Of a DNA stretch of 64,000 nucleotides, positions 23,160 through 35,075 are shown piece by piece; position 1 is the first letter of the stretch; each line of letters starts with the position of its first letter. Location of the stretch: NCBI RefSeq assembly GCF_000801105.2, contig NC_079514.1, positions 6,758,001 through 6,822,000 on the forward strand. The letters run 5' to 3'. The translations under genes and the position numbers were made by a program. Source of the stretch: Raphanus sativus (Eukaryota > Streptophyta > Magnoliopsida > Brassicales > Brassicaceae). The notes under the pieces were generated by a model. That model saw nothing but the letters and a program-made list of their open reading frames with translations, was not told the DNA's origin and made no database searches.

Positions 23160-23299
23160 TTTTTTAATTAAAAAAAAAACTGTTTTTCCCCACTCTCTTA
23201 AAAACACACCCATGACTCTCAATCTCTCTTACACAACCAAAAGCTCAGTCCCTAATTAGGGTTTTCCTTTATCTCTCTCTCTCAAGGGAACACAAAGAT

Positions 23300-26200
23300 A
23301 TGATGGAGTCTAAGTCTCCGGTCTGCAACACTTGCGGCGAGGAGATTGGTGTGAAAGCAAACGGAGAGTTCTTCGTTGCTTGCCATGAGTGTAGTTTCCC
23401 GATCTGCAAAGCTTGTCTTGAATATGAATTCAAAGAAGGTCGAAGAATCTGCTTGCGTTGCGGCAATCCTTACGATGGTATTATCCCATTTCTTCAAATG
23501 TTTTTTTTTCCTAAATTTTGCTTCTTCTTTTTTGTTTTAACGGTGTTTTATAATTTGTGGTTCTTTATTTGTTTCATCATCAGAGAATGTGCTTGATGAT
23601 GTTGAGACAAAGATATCTAAACACCAATCCACCATTGCAACACACATCAATAACACTCCTCAGGTGTGTACTATGATTAGTTGCTTTTTATATCTTAATG
23701 ACATTTCCAAAACGGATTTGGTTATATACTTTTCTTGATTGATTTGTAGGATTCTGGAATTCATGCTAGACATGTAAGTACAGTCTCCACAATAGACAGT
23801 GGTAAGAACTAATATCCAAAATTTTTTAAAATTTTGATGAGTTTAAATAGTTTTAAAACTAACCAATGGGATTGTAATTTGTTGTTGAAGAACTTAATGA
23901 TGAATACGGAAACCCTATATGGAAGAACAGAGTTGATAGCTGGAAAGACAAGAAGAGCAAGAAAAATAAGAAGAAACATGCAAAGGCAACAAAAGCTGAA
24001 GACCCTGATGCTCAGGTTCCTCCCCAACAGCACATGGAAGATATATCACTGTAAGCACATTCTCACTCATGGAACAACATAGTCTTTTTGTACATCCACC
24101 AGAAAGTTTGAGACACTGATTGGTATGTGCCGTTTCTCAGGAATGAAGAGGCTGCTTCTGCTACAGACGTGCTTTCGGTTGTGATTCCTATCCCGAGGAC
24201 AAAAATAACTTCGTACAGAATCGTCATCATCATGCGTTTGACCATCTTGGCTCTGTTTTTCCACTACCGTATCACACATCCTGTGGACAGTGCATACGGT
24301 CTATGGCTAACATCTGTGATATGTGAGATCTGGTTTGCTTTCTCATGGGTTTTGGATCAGTTTCCTAAATGGTCTCCTATCAACAGAGAAACCTACATCG
24401 ACCGTTTATCCGCAAGGTAACAATTTTTTCACACTTACTTAACCTACACGGTAGGTCAAAATATGTTTTTTTTTTTGCTAAAACGTTTTAAATATCTTCA
24501 ATATCTTGTATGATCAAAACATTATGCAGGTTTGAAAGAGAAGGCGAGACATCACAGCTTGCAGCTGTAGATTTCTTTGTCAGTACAGTAGATCCATTGA
24601 AGGAGCCTCCTCTGATCACTGCAAACACCGTTCTTTCGATCCTAGCCCTTGATTATCCGGTGGATAAGGTCTCTTGCTATGTATCTGATGATGGTGCTGC
24701 CATGCTTTCGTTTGAGTCTTTGGTTGAGACAGCAGATTTTGCTAGGAAATGGGTACCTTTCTGCAAGAAGTACTCCATCGAGCCACGAGCTCCGGAGTTC
24801 TACTTTTCGCTTAAAATCGATTACTTGAGGGACAAGGTTCAACCTTCTTTTGTCAAAGAACGTAGAGCCATGAAAGTAAGTAAAACAAAGGGGTTTAAGA
24901 TCCTAAGTTAAGTTACATAACATTGAAATTGATAACTTAACTGTGATTTCTATATAGAGAGATTATGAAGAGTTCAAGATCAGAATGAATGCTTTAGTGG
25001 CCAAGGCTCAAAAGACACCAGAAGAAGGGTGGACAATGCAAGATGGAACCTCTTGGCCTGGAAACAATACTCGTGACCATCCCGGAATGATTCAGGTTTT
25101 ATATCAAAGACTCTTAACATTATACTTTTTAGATTCTTCTTCTGAATCTTTGATCTTCTCTTGTAGGTTTTTCTTGGATATAGCGGTGCGCGTGACGTTG
25201 AAGGAAACGAACTTCCAAGATTGGTATACGTATCTAGAGAGAAGAGACCTGGATACCAGCATCACAAGAAAGCTGGAGCAGAAAACGCATTGGTAAGAAA
25301 CTTCAACTTATTGGCATAATCCAAGAAAACTTGCCACACAATCCTAATGAGTTTGTTTCTTTGTAGGTGAGGGTTTCTGCGGTTCTAACGAATGCTCCCT
25401 TCATTCTCAATCTTGATTGTGATCACTACGTCAACAACAGTAAAGCCGTCCGTGAAGCGATGTGCTTCTTAATGGATCCAGTTGTTGGTCAAGACGTTTG
25501 CTATGTTCAGTTCCCACAGAGGTTTGATGGAATCGACAAGAGTGATCGATACGCTAACCGAAACATAGTTTTCTTCGATGTAAAGTTACCTAAAATTTAT
25601 TGCTCATAAATTCAAGAAAATCTTGATCTTTCCTCTCATATCTCGTGGCTTTGGTTTCAGGTTAATATGAGAGGGCTTGATGGGATTCAAGGTCCGGTCT
25701 ATGTCGGAACCGGTTGTGTCTTTAGAAGACAAGCGCTTTATGGTTATAGTCCACCTTCTAAACCAAAGATGTTACCGCAATCTTCTTCCTCGTCTTGCTG
25801 CTGCTGTCCAAGCAAGAAGAAAGCAACACAAGATCCTTCAGAGATTTACAAAGACGCAAAGCGAGAAGAACTTGATGCTGCCATCTTTAACCTAGGAGAC
25901 CTAGACAACTACGATGAGTACGAGAGATCCATGCTCATTTCACAGACAAGCTTTGAGAAAACGTTTGGTCTCTCTGCTGTTTTCATCGAGTCTACTCTTA
26001 TGGAGAACGGTGGTGTTCCTGACTCTGTGAACCCTTCAACGCTCATCAAAGAAGCTATCCACGTCATTAGTTGCGGATACGAAGAGAAAACTGAATGGGG
26101 AAAAGAAGTAACTCTTCTCAGCTTTACTATAAATGTTTAAAACTATACAATATATGGTAATATACTGTAATAATCTTTTAACTCTGTTTTTGTAGATTGG

Positions 26201-27212
26201 ATGGATTTATGGATCAATCACGGAAGACATTTTGACGGGTTTCAAGATGCATTGCCGTGGATGGAGGTCGATTTACTGTATGCCATTAAGACCAGCTTTT
26301 AAAGGGTCTGCTCCTATCAATCTATCAGATAGGCTTCACCAGGTTCTGCGTTGGGCTCTTGGCTCGGTTGAGATCTTCCTTAGCAGGCATTGTCCTCTCT
26401 GGTATGGTTGCAGTGGAGGCCGCCTCAAGTGGCTTCAGAGAATGGCTTATATAAACACCATTGTCTATCCCTTCACGTCCTTGCCCCTTGTGGCTTACTG
26501 TACTCTTCCCGCCATTTGTCTTCTCACAGGAAAATTCATCATCCCAACGGTAACTTGTCAAACAAGTAACATCTAGGACATGTGTATATAGTGTATTCTA
26601 CTGATCTTGGTTTTTTTATTGCAGCTATCAAACCTAGCAAGCATGTTGTTTCTTGGTCTCTTCATATCAATCATCTTAACAAGCGTCCTTGAGCTCAGAT
26701 GGAGTGGAGTGAGCATTGAAGACTTATGGAGAAACGAGCAGTTTTGGGTGATTGGTGGTGTCTCAGCTCATCTGTTTGCTGTCTTCCAAGGTTTCCTCAA
26801 AATGCTCGCTGGTCTCGACACAAACTTCACAGTCACATCGAAAACCGCAGAAGATTTGGAGTTCGGTGAGCTGTACATTGTCAAATGGACAACTCTCTTG
26901 ATCCCACCTACATCACTTCTCATAATTAACTTGGTTGGAGTCGTTGCTGGATTCTCTGATGCTTTAAACAAAGGCTATGAAGCTTGGGGACCTTTGTTTG
27001 GGAAGATATTCTTCGCCTTTTGGGTCGTTCTTCATCTTTATCCTTTCCTTAAAGGTCTTATGGGAAGACAGAACAGAACACCCACCATTGTTATTCTCTG
27101 GTCTATCTTGCTTGCTTCTGTGTTTTCTCTTGTTTGGGTTCGTATCAATCCTTTTGTCTCTAAGACTGATACGACTTCCCTTTCGCAGAACTGCCTTTTG
27201 ATCGATTGCTAA
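23300..27212 (+). CDS. CESA8: Cellulose synthase catalytic subunit CESA8 (IRX1), secondary wall
   Basis: Twelve exons: 23300-23477, 23584-23663, 23750-23801, 23891-24050, 24141-24416, 24530-24875, 24958-25095, 25167-25292, 25367-25579, 25661-26107, 26196-26549, 26625-27212. Joined they give 985 residues, the length of Arabidopsis CESA8. The N-terminal RING-like zinc finger has eight Cys (9, 12, 28, 31, 36, 39, 51, 54). Two TM helices follow, then the glycosyltransferase-2 core with DDG (302-304), DCD (469-471), TED (681-683) and QVLRW (721-725), then six C-terminal TM helices ending NCLLIDC. The class-specific region has a Ser/Cys/Lys tract. CESA8 works with CESA4 and CESA7 in xylem and fibre cellulose synthesis at the plasma membrane. 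No frame break is visible. Confidence 0.95.
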
Positions 27213-27653
27213 GAGATGATGTTATGTAATCCTTCCAAGGATTTATGATCTGTTCTTTTTGTTGTTGTTTTGTACTTTCCTTTCTTGTGACAGAAGTTTT
27301 CTCATATGGTTGCTTGTTCCAAAATTGAGTGTGTTCTTGTTGCACAAGTTAGGTTTTAATGTTTCTGTTACTTCAACATGTTAATCTAATCTTCACATTC
27401 TTCTTAGTTTGGTCACAAATCTTCACCTTTTCAATATCTAACATAATATTTTTTTACTATATAATTAGACTTATCAAAATTTTGCAAACATTGACACAAA
27501 CACATAACATTACAATCAAGACACTGGTAAAAAGATTTTTTGTTGTTCTATTCAGTTGAAACAAAACCCTGAGAGTTTAATTATTTTTTCTTAGTTGGTG
27601 GAATATATCCCCAAACAAACAAAACTGAAATTAAAAAGAAAAAACAATACAAA
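27213..27653. other. Convergent CESA8 / MYB98 3' regions
   Basis: The two genes run tail to tail with about 440 bp between stop codons. No further gene seen. Confidence 0.5.
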
Positions 27654-29101
27654 TCAGAATCCATGAGCAAAAGCATCAATGTCAGGCTGAGGAAATTCAC
27701 CAAGTAATGAGTCAATGCTACATCCTTCCTCAAGCAGGTTCTCATTGAATCCAAAGTCATCAATAAACACACATTCAGGCACAATCCTATCTTGTCCACA
27801 AAGTACAACTTCCTTATTCTTCTTCTTTTCCTCAACCCCTCTAATATCCTTCTTCTTGTTACTCTCTCTGCGTCTACCTCTTGCAGGAACCGAGGAAGAA
27901 GACAAAGCTCCCAAATCCAGGCTCTTTATGTAATCCTGCAACAGAAAAGATCTTGGATACTTAGATCTGCACTTTCTCTTAGAGAATTGTCTTCGCTTTG
28001 TCGCGTTCCAATGGTTCTTGATTGAATTCTCTGTTCTTCCAGGAAGTTTTTTGGCAATCTCTGCCCATTTGTTTCCAATCTCTTTATGAAATTCTATTAA
28101 CACTCTGTCTTCTTCTTCACTCCATATTTCTTTCTACAACAAAATTCACAATCTCTCAAACACTATCTAATCTTTAGTTTCCTTAATCATCACTACATGA
28201 AATGTTAGTTCATTACCTTAATGTCAGGTCTCAAATGGTTATACCATCTCTCTCTACATTGCTTCCCAATCCTTCCCGGTAATACTTGTGCTATATGTGA
28301 CCATTTTCGTAATCCGTATTTCTCCACAAGTTGAATCAGTATCCTATTATCCAAAACAATTACTCTCAACAAATAACCCTCAAAATGGGAAAATATCTAA
28401 TGTTTGTTAGTAATCTTGCATAGTGACTTTATGTGATTCAAGTAGTGTTTCTATTATTCTAGTAAGACTAATATATTATAATGTATGCAATATTGATCTA
28501 TTATGTTAATAACGAACCTGTCTTCTTTAGAAGTCCATTGTCCTTTGATTAATGTTGTTTTTTCCTTTCCTTTCCATAATGATGAAGACGAGGATGAAGA
28601 CAACTTTCTTGTCAGACTTGGTTTGGTCTTGTTGAGACTCATCGCTTTATACGAGTCATTATCTGCTGAAACACATGAAACTTCATATGGCATCACGAAG
28701 TTTATAGGCTTGGTGATCCCTCTAGGAGGGTAATCAAAAGGGATCATCCTCATCATCATCATCGTGTTGTTTTGTTCCATGTCCATAGGACCATGTTCAT
28801 CGACCATGTTTTCTTGGCAAGAGTAATGTTCATCGACCATGTTTTCTTGGCAAGAGTAATGCTCGAAAGGAGAAAAATTGACACAAGAAGGACTAGTTTG
28901 GATACCAAGCAAAAGATTTGAAGATATAGACCCATGATGATGATCATGATCAAGATGGTGAAAGTCTTGAAGGAAGCTTGCGGGCTTTGATTGGTCAACG
29001 ACTTTGAATGGAAAATTTTCTTCTTTCAATTGTTCTTGATCACGTATTAAGATGGTTTGGTTTAGAGGAGAAAATCCACTCTCACCGACGTAATTCTCCA
29101 T
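27654..29101 (-). CDS. MYB98: R2R3-MYB transcription factor MYB98-like (synergid regulator)
   Basis: Three minus-strand exons (29101-28518, 28343-28217, 28133-27654) give 396 residues. A long N-terminal region is rich in His, Met and Ser. R2 occupies about 186-237 (KGQWTSKED...RKWSHIAQVLPGRIGKQCRERWYNHLRPDIK) and R3 about 238-287 (IWSEEEDRVLIEFH...GNKWAEIAKKLPGRTENSIKNHWNATKRR). The C-terminus is acidic. The first R2 tryptophan context and the long N-terminus are typical of the MYB98/MYB119 group. In Arabidopsis MYB98 controls synergid filiform apparatus and pollen-tube attractant genes. An 11-residue segment HYSCQENMVDE is duplicated in tandem. Position between CESA8 and RPL11 matches At4g18770. 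Confidence 0.88.
28795..28860. repeat. 33-bp in-frame tandem duplication in MYB98
   Basis: Two adjacent copies of a 33-bp unit (TTCATCGACCATGTTTTCTT...) encode HYSCQENMVDE twice. They are nearly identical, so the duplication is recent. Confidence 0.85.
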
Positions 29102-30176
29102 ATTTTTTGGAAAGAAGAGAAAGAGAAAAACTAACTAATTAGTAAAAAAACAGTGAAGTATTTTTCTGTGTTGCTTTGTTCTTTCTTGTATTTGTATGGT
29201 AGGAGAAGAAAGAAAGAAAGACATTTAATGTGTGTTTTTACTATACGCATTAATTTGTTAGTAAAAATGTAACGTTTGGAGTTTGTTAGTAGCATTAAAT
29301 TTATTTATTTTAATTGAATATTTAATCTTTTTTTTTTTTCTTAAATCATGTCTTAGAGCATTTCCGATTTGACTTCATATTTTACATCAAAATGAAATAA
29401 TAAACAAAAATAAAAATTTATTCTATATTTTTATTTTTGTTCATTATTTTATTTTTCAATCGAGATTAATTACATTGATTTCAAAGTTTAGACTTAGTTC
29501 TAGTTTGATTTGTAGAGATACTACAAAATTTCATTCAAGTTCAATTTCCCTTATTTAAGTTTAAGCTGTATAATCTTGAAGTAAATTTAAATATATTGGA
29601 AATCAAATAAAGAAAATGTGTGATTGAAAAAAAGAAGAACTCTTTTGTTGACGTTACATATTAGGTGTTGTTAAATTTGGGGTAAACATAGTTGAATGTT
29701 TGTCAAAAACGCTAGTAGGAATTTAATCTACCTTTTAATGTGTTAACAATTCATCTTAAATATATTTAGTTGAGTTAGTTAATTTCTCACGTAATGTAGT
29801 CAACAACAAATGTAATAACCATTTTGATGCTAACGGACTACGGAGTGTTTTGACCATTTAGCTATAAGGTGGGTCTATAGTCTAATTAATGGATTCAAGA
29901 ATAGAAATATCTTCGTTTAACGTTGTGAAGCAGAAGAATAGAATATGTTCAATGCTAGATGTGTTCCAAAAATATTACATACTCTACGCCAGATTTTCTG
30001 CATTTGTAATTTCTTTCTTACATAAGAGGTTCATCATTTATTGTCTGATACAACTTAATTGATGGGATTAAAACTCATGGGCTCATAGACCACGTGGTTG
30101 CGTCGAGCGCAAGTTACGCACCGGTATCTTCTGTCTTCACCAAAACGGAAAACAAATGCCTGAACCGGCCGGAAAC
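29102..30176. other. MYB98 upstream region, no gene
   Basis: AT-rich. At about 29352 TTA-GAGCATTTCC looks like the left end of another Harbinger-type MITE, but no right end was recognised. Confidence 0.4.
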
Positions 30177-30654
30177 TAGGTCTGGGCATCCGGGTCTTCG
30201 GGTCGGGTTCGGATCGGATCTTGTCGAGTCCGGGTCTTTCGGGTCCTTGGAAATTAGACCCATATAGGTATTTATAATTTTCGGGTCGGTTCCGGGTCGG
30301 GTCTTGTCGGGTCCGGGTCGGTTCGGGTCTAGAATTTTAGTACCCGTAAAACATATATAATATTCGGGTATTGTTCGGATCCAGGTCGGTTCGGGTATAT
30401 AAAACCCCAAAAAACTCGAAATACCCAAACTGAACCCGAAAACCAGAAAAGTACCCAAAAAACCGTAAAAGTACCCGAATATTTACCTAAAATCAGACCT
30501 GAAAACTCAAAAAATATCTGAATACCCAAATTATATTTTCTGAAAATCTAAAATTACACTCAAAATTTGAAATTATACCCAAAAATACGAACCTAAAACT
30601 TAAAAAAGATTAGAAATACCAAAAATATACCCAATCACCCAAATATACCTAATA

Positions 30655-32616
30655 CTAGATTTTGACCCGCGCTTCGAATGCGCGGGTATTATTTTTCACT
30701 TTTATGAAATATATTATTTGTTTGTAATTATTGAATTTATTTATTTTAATAAAAAATTTCTTTATAATAAATTCGACACATAGAGTGTCTCTGGTAAATT
30801 ATGTATTTCTCTAGTTTTGTTTTATTTGCACTTCAATCAATATATTTATTTGGCTTGTTGTTAAAATAAATGATTATAGACTTTGATCTCTGCACCTCCG
30901 CTGATGTATATTTTAAAAAATATGATGATATTTGTTTTTCATGTAATTATTAAGGTTTGACAAAATGAATCTGAGGAACATAACTGATACCAATTCGTAA
31001 ATATAGTACCAAACCTGAATATAAATTGATTAAATATTCGAATTATTCAAAATTTTGTTAGTTAGAGAACCGAATTGGATCTGAACCGAAGTATTCGTGT
31101 ATCTGAATTTATCTAAAAATAGATTTATATACTTATATATTAATTATTTTATATTTAACGTATATAAACATCAAGAATGATACTTTTAAATTGGTTTAAA
31201 ATACTTGAAAATATATATAGATAGTCAAAAACAAATACCTGAAATAGTTAAAGTATACTCAAATCACCAAAAAATACTTAAAATAATTATTGATTTCGTA
31301 TCCAAAATTTTAAATCAAACCAATTGATATGCTAAGCTTAGGCATTCTGACATATGTTATTTAAATTATAGGTAATATATTACTTTACTTATAGATTTTG
31401 AGAAATTTTAAATATATAGTGATTTAAAACTTTAAAAATAATTTAAATAGGTTATCCAAACTCAAACCAAACCCGCAAAGATCCGAATCAAACTCAAACA
31501 AAAATTTAGAAACATCCTAATAGGAATGAAATATTTGACCTCGAAAACCAGAAACGCAAACCGATCAGAACCAAACCCGTATGGATGTCTAAAAACCCAT
31601 CCTTAGTCATTATTATATATCGTATAATTTCATCTTATAATTAATCGTATTTTATATATACCATCATATAAGTAATCATATAATTAAAAGTATTTAATAC
31701 GTATCATCATATAAATAATTACATATATTATATTTTTAAAACTTTATGAAATACAAAAATCATAATTTGGGTTGGTATTTCAAATTGGGCTTTGTATTGT
31801 ATTTTTCTTATATATATTGACAACATTCTTTTATAATAGACTTAATAACTTAAGCCCATTATTTTTTCTATTTAATAGTACTATCTTTGTTTCCAAACAA
31901 ATTTTTTTTTTAAAAAAAGACTACAATCCATGTTTCCAAACACACCAAATATTTTAATACTCTTATCCAAGTATCCAAACACACCGAAATTGTACTTCAG
32001 TTTTAATAAAATAGATAGTGATTTAAAACTTTAAAAATAATTTAAATAGGTTATCCAAACTCAAACCAAACCCGCAAAGATCCGAATCAAACTCAAACAA
32101 AAATTTAGAAACATCCTAATAGGAATGAAATCTTTGACCTCGAAAACCCGAAACGCAAACCGATCAGAACCAAACCCGTATGGATGTCTGAAAATCCATC
32201 CTTAATCATTATTATATATCGTATAATTTCATCATATAATTAATCGTATTTTATATGTACCATCATATAAGTAATCATATAATTAAAATTATTTAATACG
32301 TATCATCATATAAATAATTACATATATTATATTTTTAAAACTTAATATGAAATACAAAAATCATAATTTGGGTTGGTATTTCAAATTGGGCTTTGTATTG
32401 TATTTTTCTTATATATATTGATAACATTTTTTTATAATGGACTTAATAACTTAAACCCATTACTTTTTCAATTTAATAGTACTATCTTTGTTTCCAAACA
32501 AAATTATTTTTTTTAAAAGACTACAATCCATGTATCCAAACACACCAAATATTTTTAATACTCTTATCCAAGTATCCAAACACACCGAAATTGTACTTCA
32601 GCTTTAATAAGATAGA
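30655..32616 (-). mobile_element. Non-autonomous Helitron, minus orientation
   Basis: On the minus strand it starts TCTATCTTATTAAAGCTGAAG at 32616 after an A, and ends with a GC-rich hairpin (ACCCGCGC...GCGCGGGT, about 30665-30690) followed by CTAG at 30658-30655 and a T. This is the A/T insertion with TC...hairpin-CTRR architecture of Helitrons. There is no Rep/helicase coding. A ~600-bp tandem duplication lies at its 5' part. Confidence 0.8.
31418..32616 (-). repeat. ~600-bp tandem duplication within the Helitron, each copy with a Helitron-type 5' end
   Basis: The block from 31418 (GTGATTTAAAACTTTAAAAA...) recurs from about 32018 with few differences. Each copy ends with the Helitron 5'-terminus-like sequence (rc TCTAT.TTATTAAA.CTGAAGTAC), at about 32014 and at 32616. 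Confidence 0.85.
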
Positions 32617-33150
32617 TATAAAATAAATTTCGGGTATTTTGGGTACCCGATCGGATCTCGGATCGGGTCCGAGTCTTATTCAAGATCTGCGGGTCCAAAA
32701 TAAAAAGACACATATGAATACTTATTATTTTTCGGATAGGTTCCGGGTCGGGTGTTTTTGGGTCGGTTCCGGGTCGAATAAATGCCCAGGCCTACCGGAA
32801 ACTATATGGACGTAATCACGCAACACCATAAGATAATTTATACATAAAAGCATAGCTTATATCAAAAATAGATAAGAGATATGGCTTGACGTTGAACCGC
32901 TGAGTAAACTATTCTTGTTATTGAGAAAGAGGGAAGAAGCGTAAAACAGAGATAAGAGACATGGCTTGGAGTAGTTTAAAGCATAGAGATTGTTTGAAAT
33001 TGATAACGATAACCTCCAAAAATTGGTTCATGCTGGATACGTAGATTCTAAACCAACTGAAGTACAAAAAAAAAAACAAGAGATCCCAACAGCGATGGTC
33101 TGAGACAGAGGCTGACACCACAAAACAAAACAAAATAGAAACAAACTTCT

Positions 33151-34132
<982 letters not shown>

Positions 34133-34294
34133 CTTTGGGGTTAATGGATTCAACAACGAGGGAGGTGAGCAGAGAAGAGTGGCAGTGACGGCTGCGAAGT
34201 CTGGTAGTTATATGAGAGATACTTTAGGGTTTGTTCTATATGCAATGACGATTGTACCCTGCTACGTCAACGATATTAAAAAATATAAAAAATC

Positions 34295-34366
34295 TCCGTT
34301 GCCGGGACTCGAACCCGGGTCTCTCGGGTGAGAGCCGAGTATCCTGACCAGCTAGACTACAACGGA
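34295..34366 (-). tRNA. tRNA-Glu (anticodon CTC)
   Basis: On the minus strand the 72-nt sequence starts TCCGTTG and ends CAACGGA. The anticodon arm is TCGGC-TCTCACC-CGAGA-like with anticodon CTC, and the T arm is CCGGG-TTCGAGT-CCCGG. All stems pair. There is no intron. Confidence 0.93.
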
Positions 34367-35075
34367 TTGTTGTTCACATTATAGTCGTATCTTTTGTTTA
34401 CAGAACTTGTTACAGTTAAATATAAGCCATAATTGAAGAGTGAAACCTCTTTCAATGCAGAAAGAGGGGGAAAAAAAGTCTTGAGATTTGCCTTTAGTAA
34501 CCCATAAATACAACATTTCATAAATCAGTAATGCTGAATAGTCCATCATATGAATTTATAAACCATGATTTAAAGGTTACAAAAATCATAGAACTTCTCT
34601 TGATGCAGAAAAGAGAAAAAAGTATTGAGACTAGCCTTTGTAAGAAAGAGAGTCATAAGCAAACCATTTCACAAAAATTGGTAGTAGCAACAAAAATTCA
34701 ACAGTAGAAAAGAAAAGAAACAAAAACAGAGAAAGCCTTCCTCTTCTTGTAAGACTTTTGATCTCTTTGACTAAGATTCTTTCACCTTCTGCTCAAACTT
34801 TACTATATAAGAAAACTCTGAACTAAACTCATTTACAGATGCAGAAAGAATGAAGCAAAATAGGATAATTCTATTTTTTTTTACCAAACTTAGAAAGGAG
34901 AAAGAAGAAGAAGATACAAAACTGAATTGGCTGTTCTTGCAGATTTGGGGAAGTCAGGCTGTACAAGCTTTTCTTTTCACCATCAAAACTTCGAACTGTG
35001 TCCTGCCTTCAACTACCTTCTGCCTCTGAGTAGTGGTACATTCATATATAAAAACTTCTTCTCTATTGTTCCTTT
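34367..35075. other. BIN2 3' flank
   Basis: No gene seen between tRNA-Glu and the BIN2 stop. It probably includes the BIN2 3' UTR. Confidence 0.4.

Larger units (their letters stand above)
22374..23299. other. NRAMP5 3' flank and CESA8 promoter
   Basis: No gene seen. It contains a micro-insertion at 22725-22776, an SMRE-like site at 23153, and a pyrimidine-rich CT leader (TCTCTCTCTC at about 23273) just before the CESA8 start. Confidence 0.4.
30177..32794. mobile_element. Non-autonomous hAT element with 8-bp TSD, carrying a nested Helitron
   Basis: The ends TAGGTCTGGGCAT (left) and ATGCCCAGGCCTA (right) are inverted repeats flanked by a perfect 8-bp duplication CCGGAAAC (30169-30176, 32795-32802), diagnostic of hAT transposons. 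The arms are built of GGGTCGG/TTCGGGT repeats. No transposase is present. About 656 bp is hAT sequence; the rest is the Helitron at 30655-32616. Confidence 0.85.

Noticed and set aside
23300..23596. A short RING-type protein ending at 23596
   Set aside because: This is CESA8 exon 1 reading into intron 1; the donor at 23478 joins correctly to exon 2.
30114..30529. Minus-strand frames rich in Pro/Arg/Gly/Asp
   Set aside because: Translation of the GGGTCGG/TTCGGGT repeats of the hAT arm, not a protein gene.
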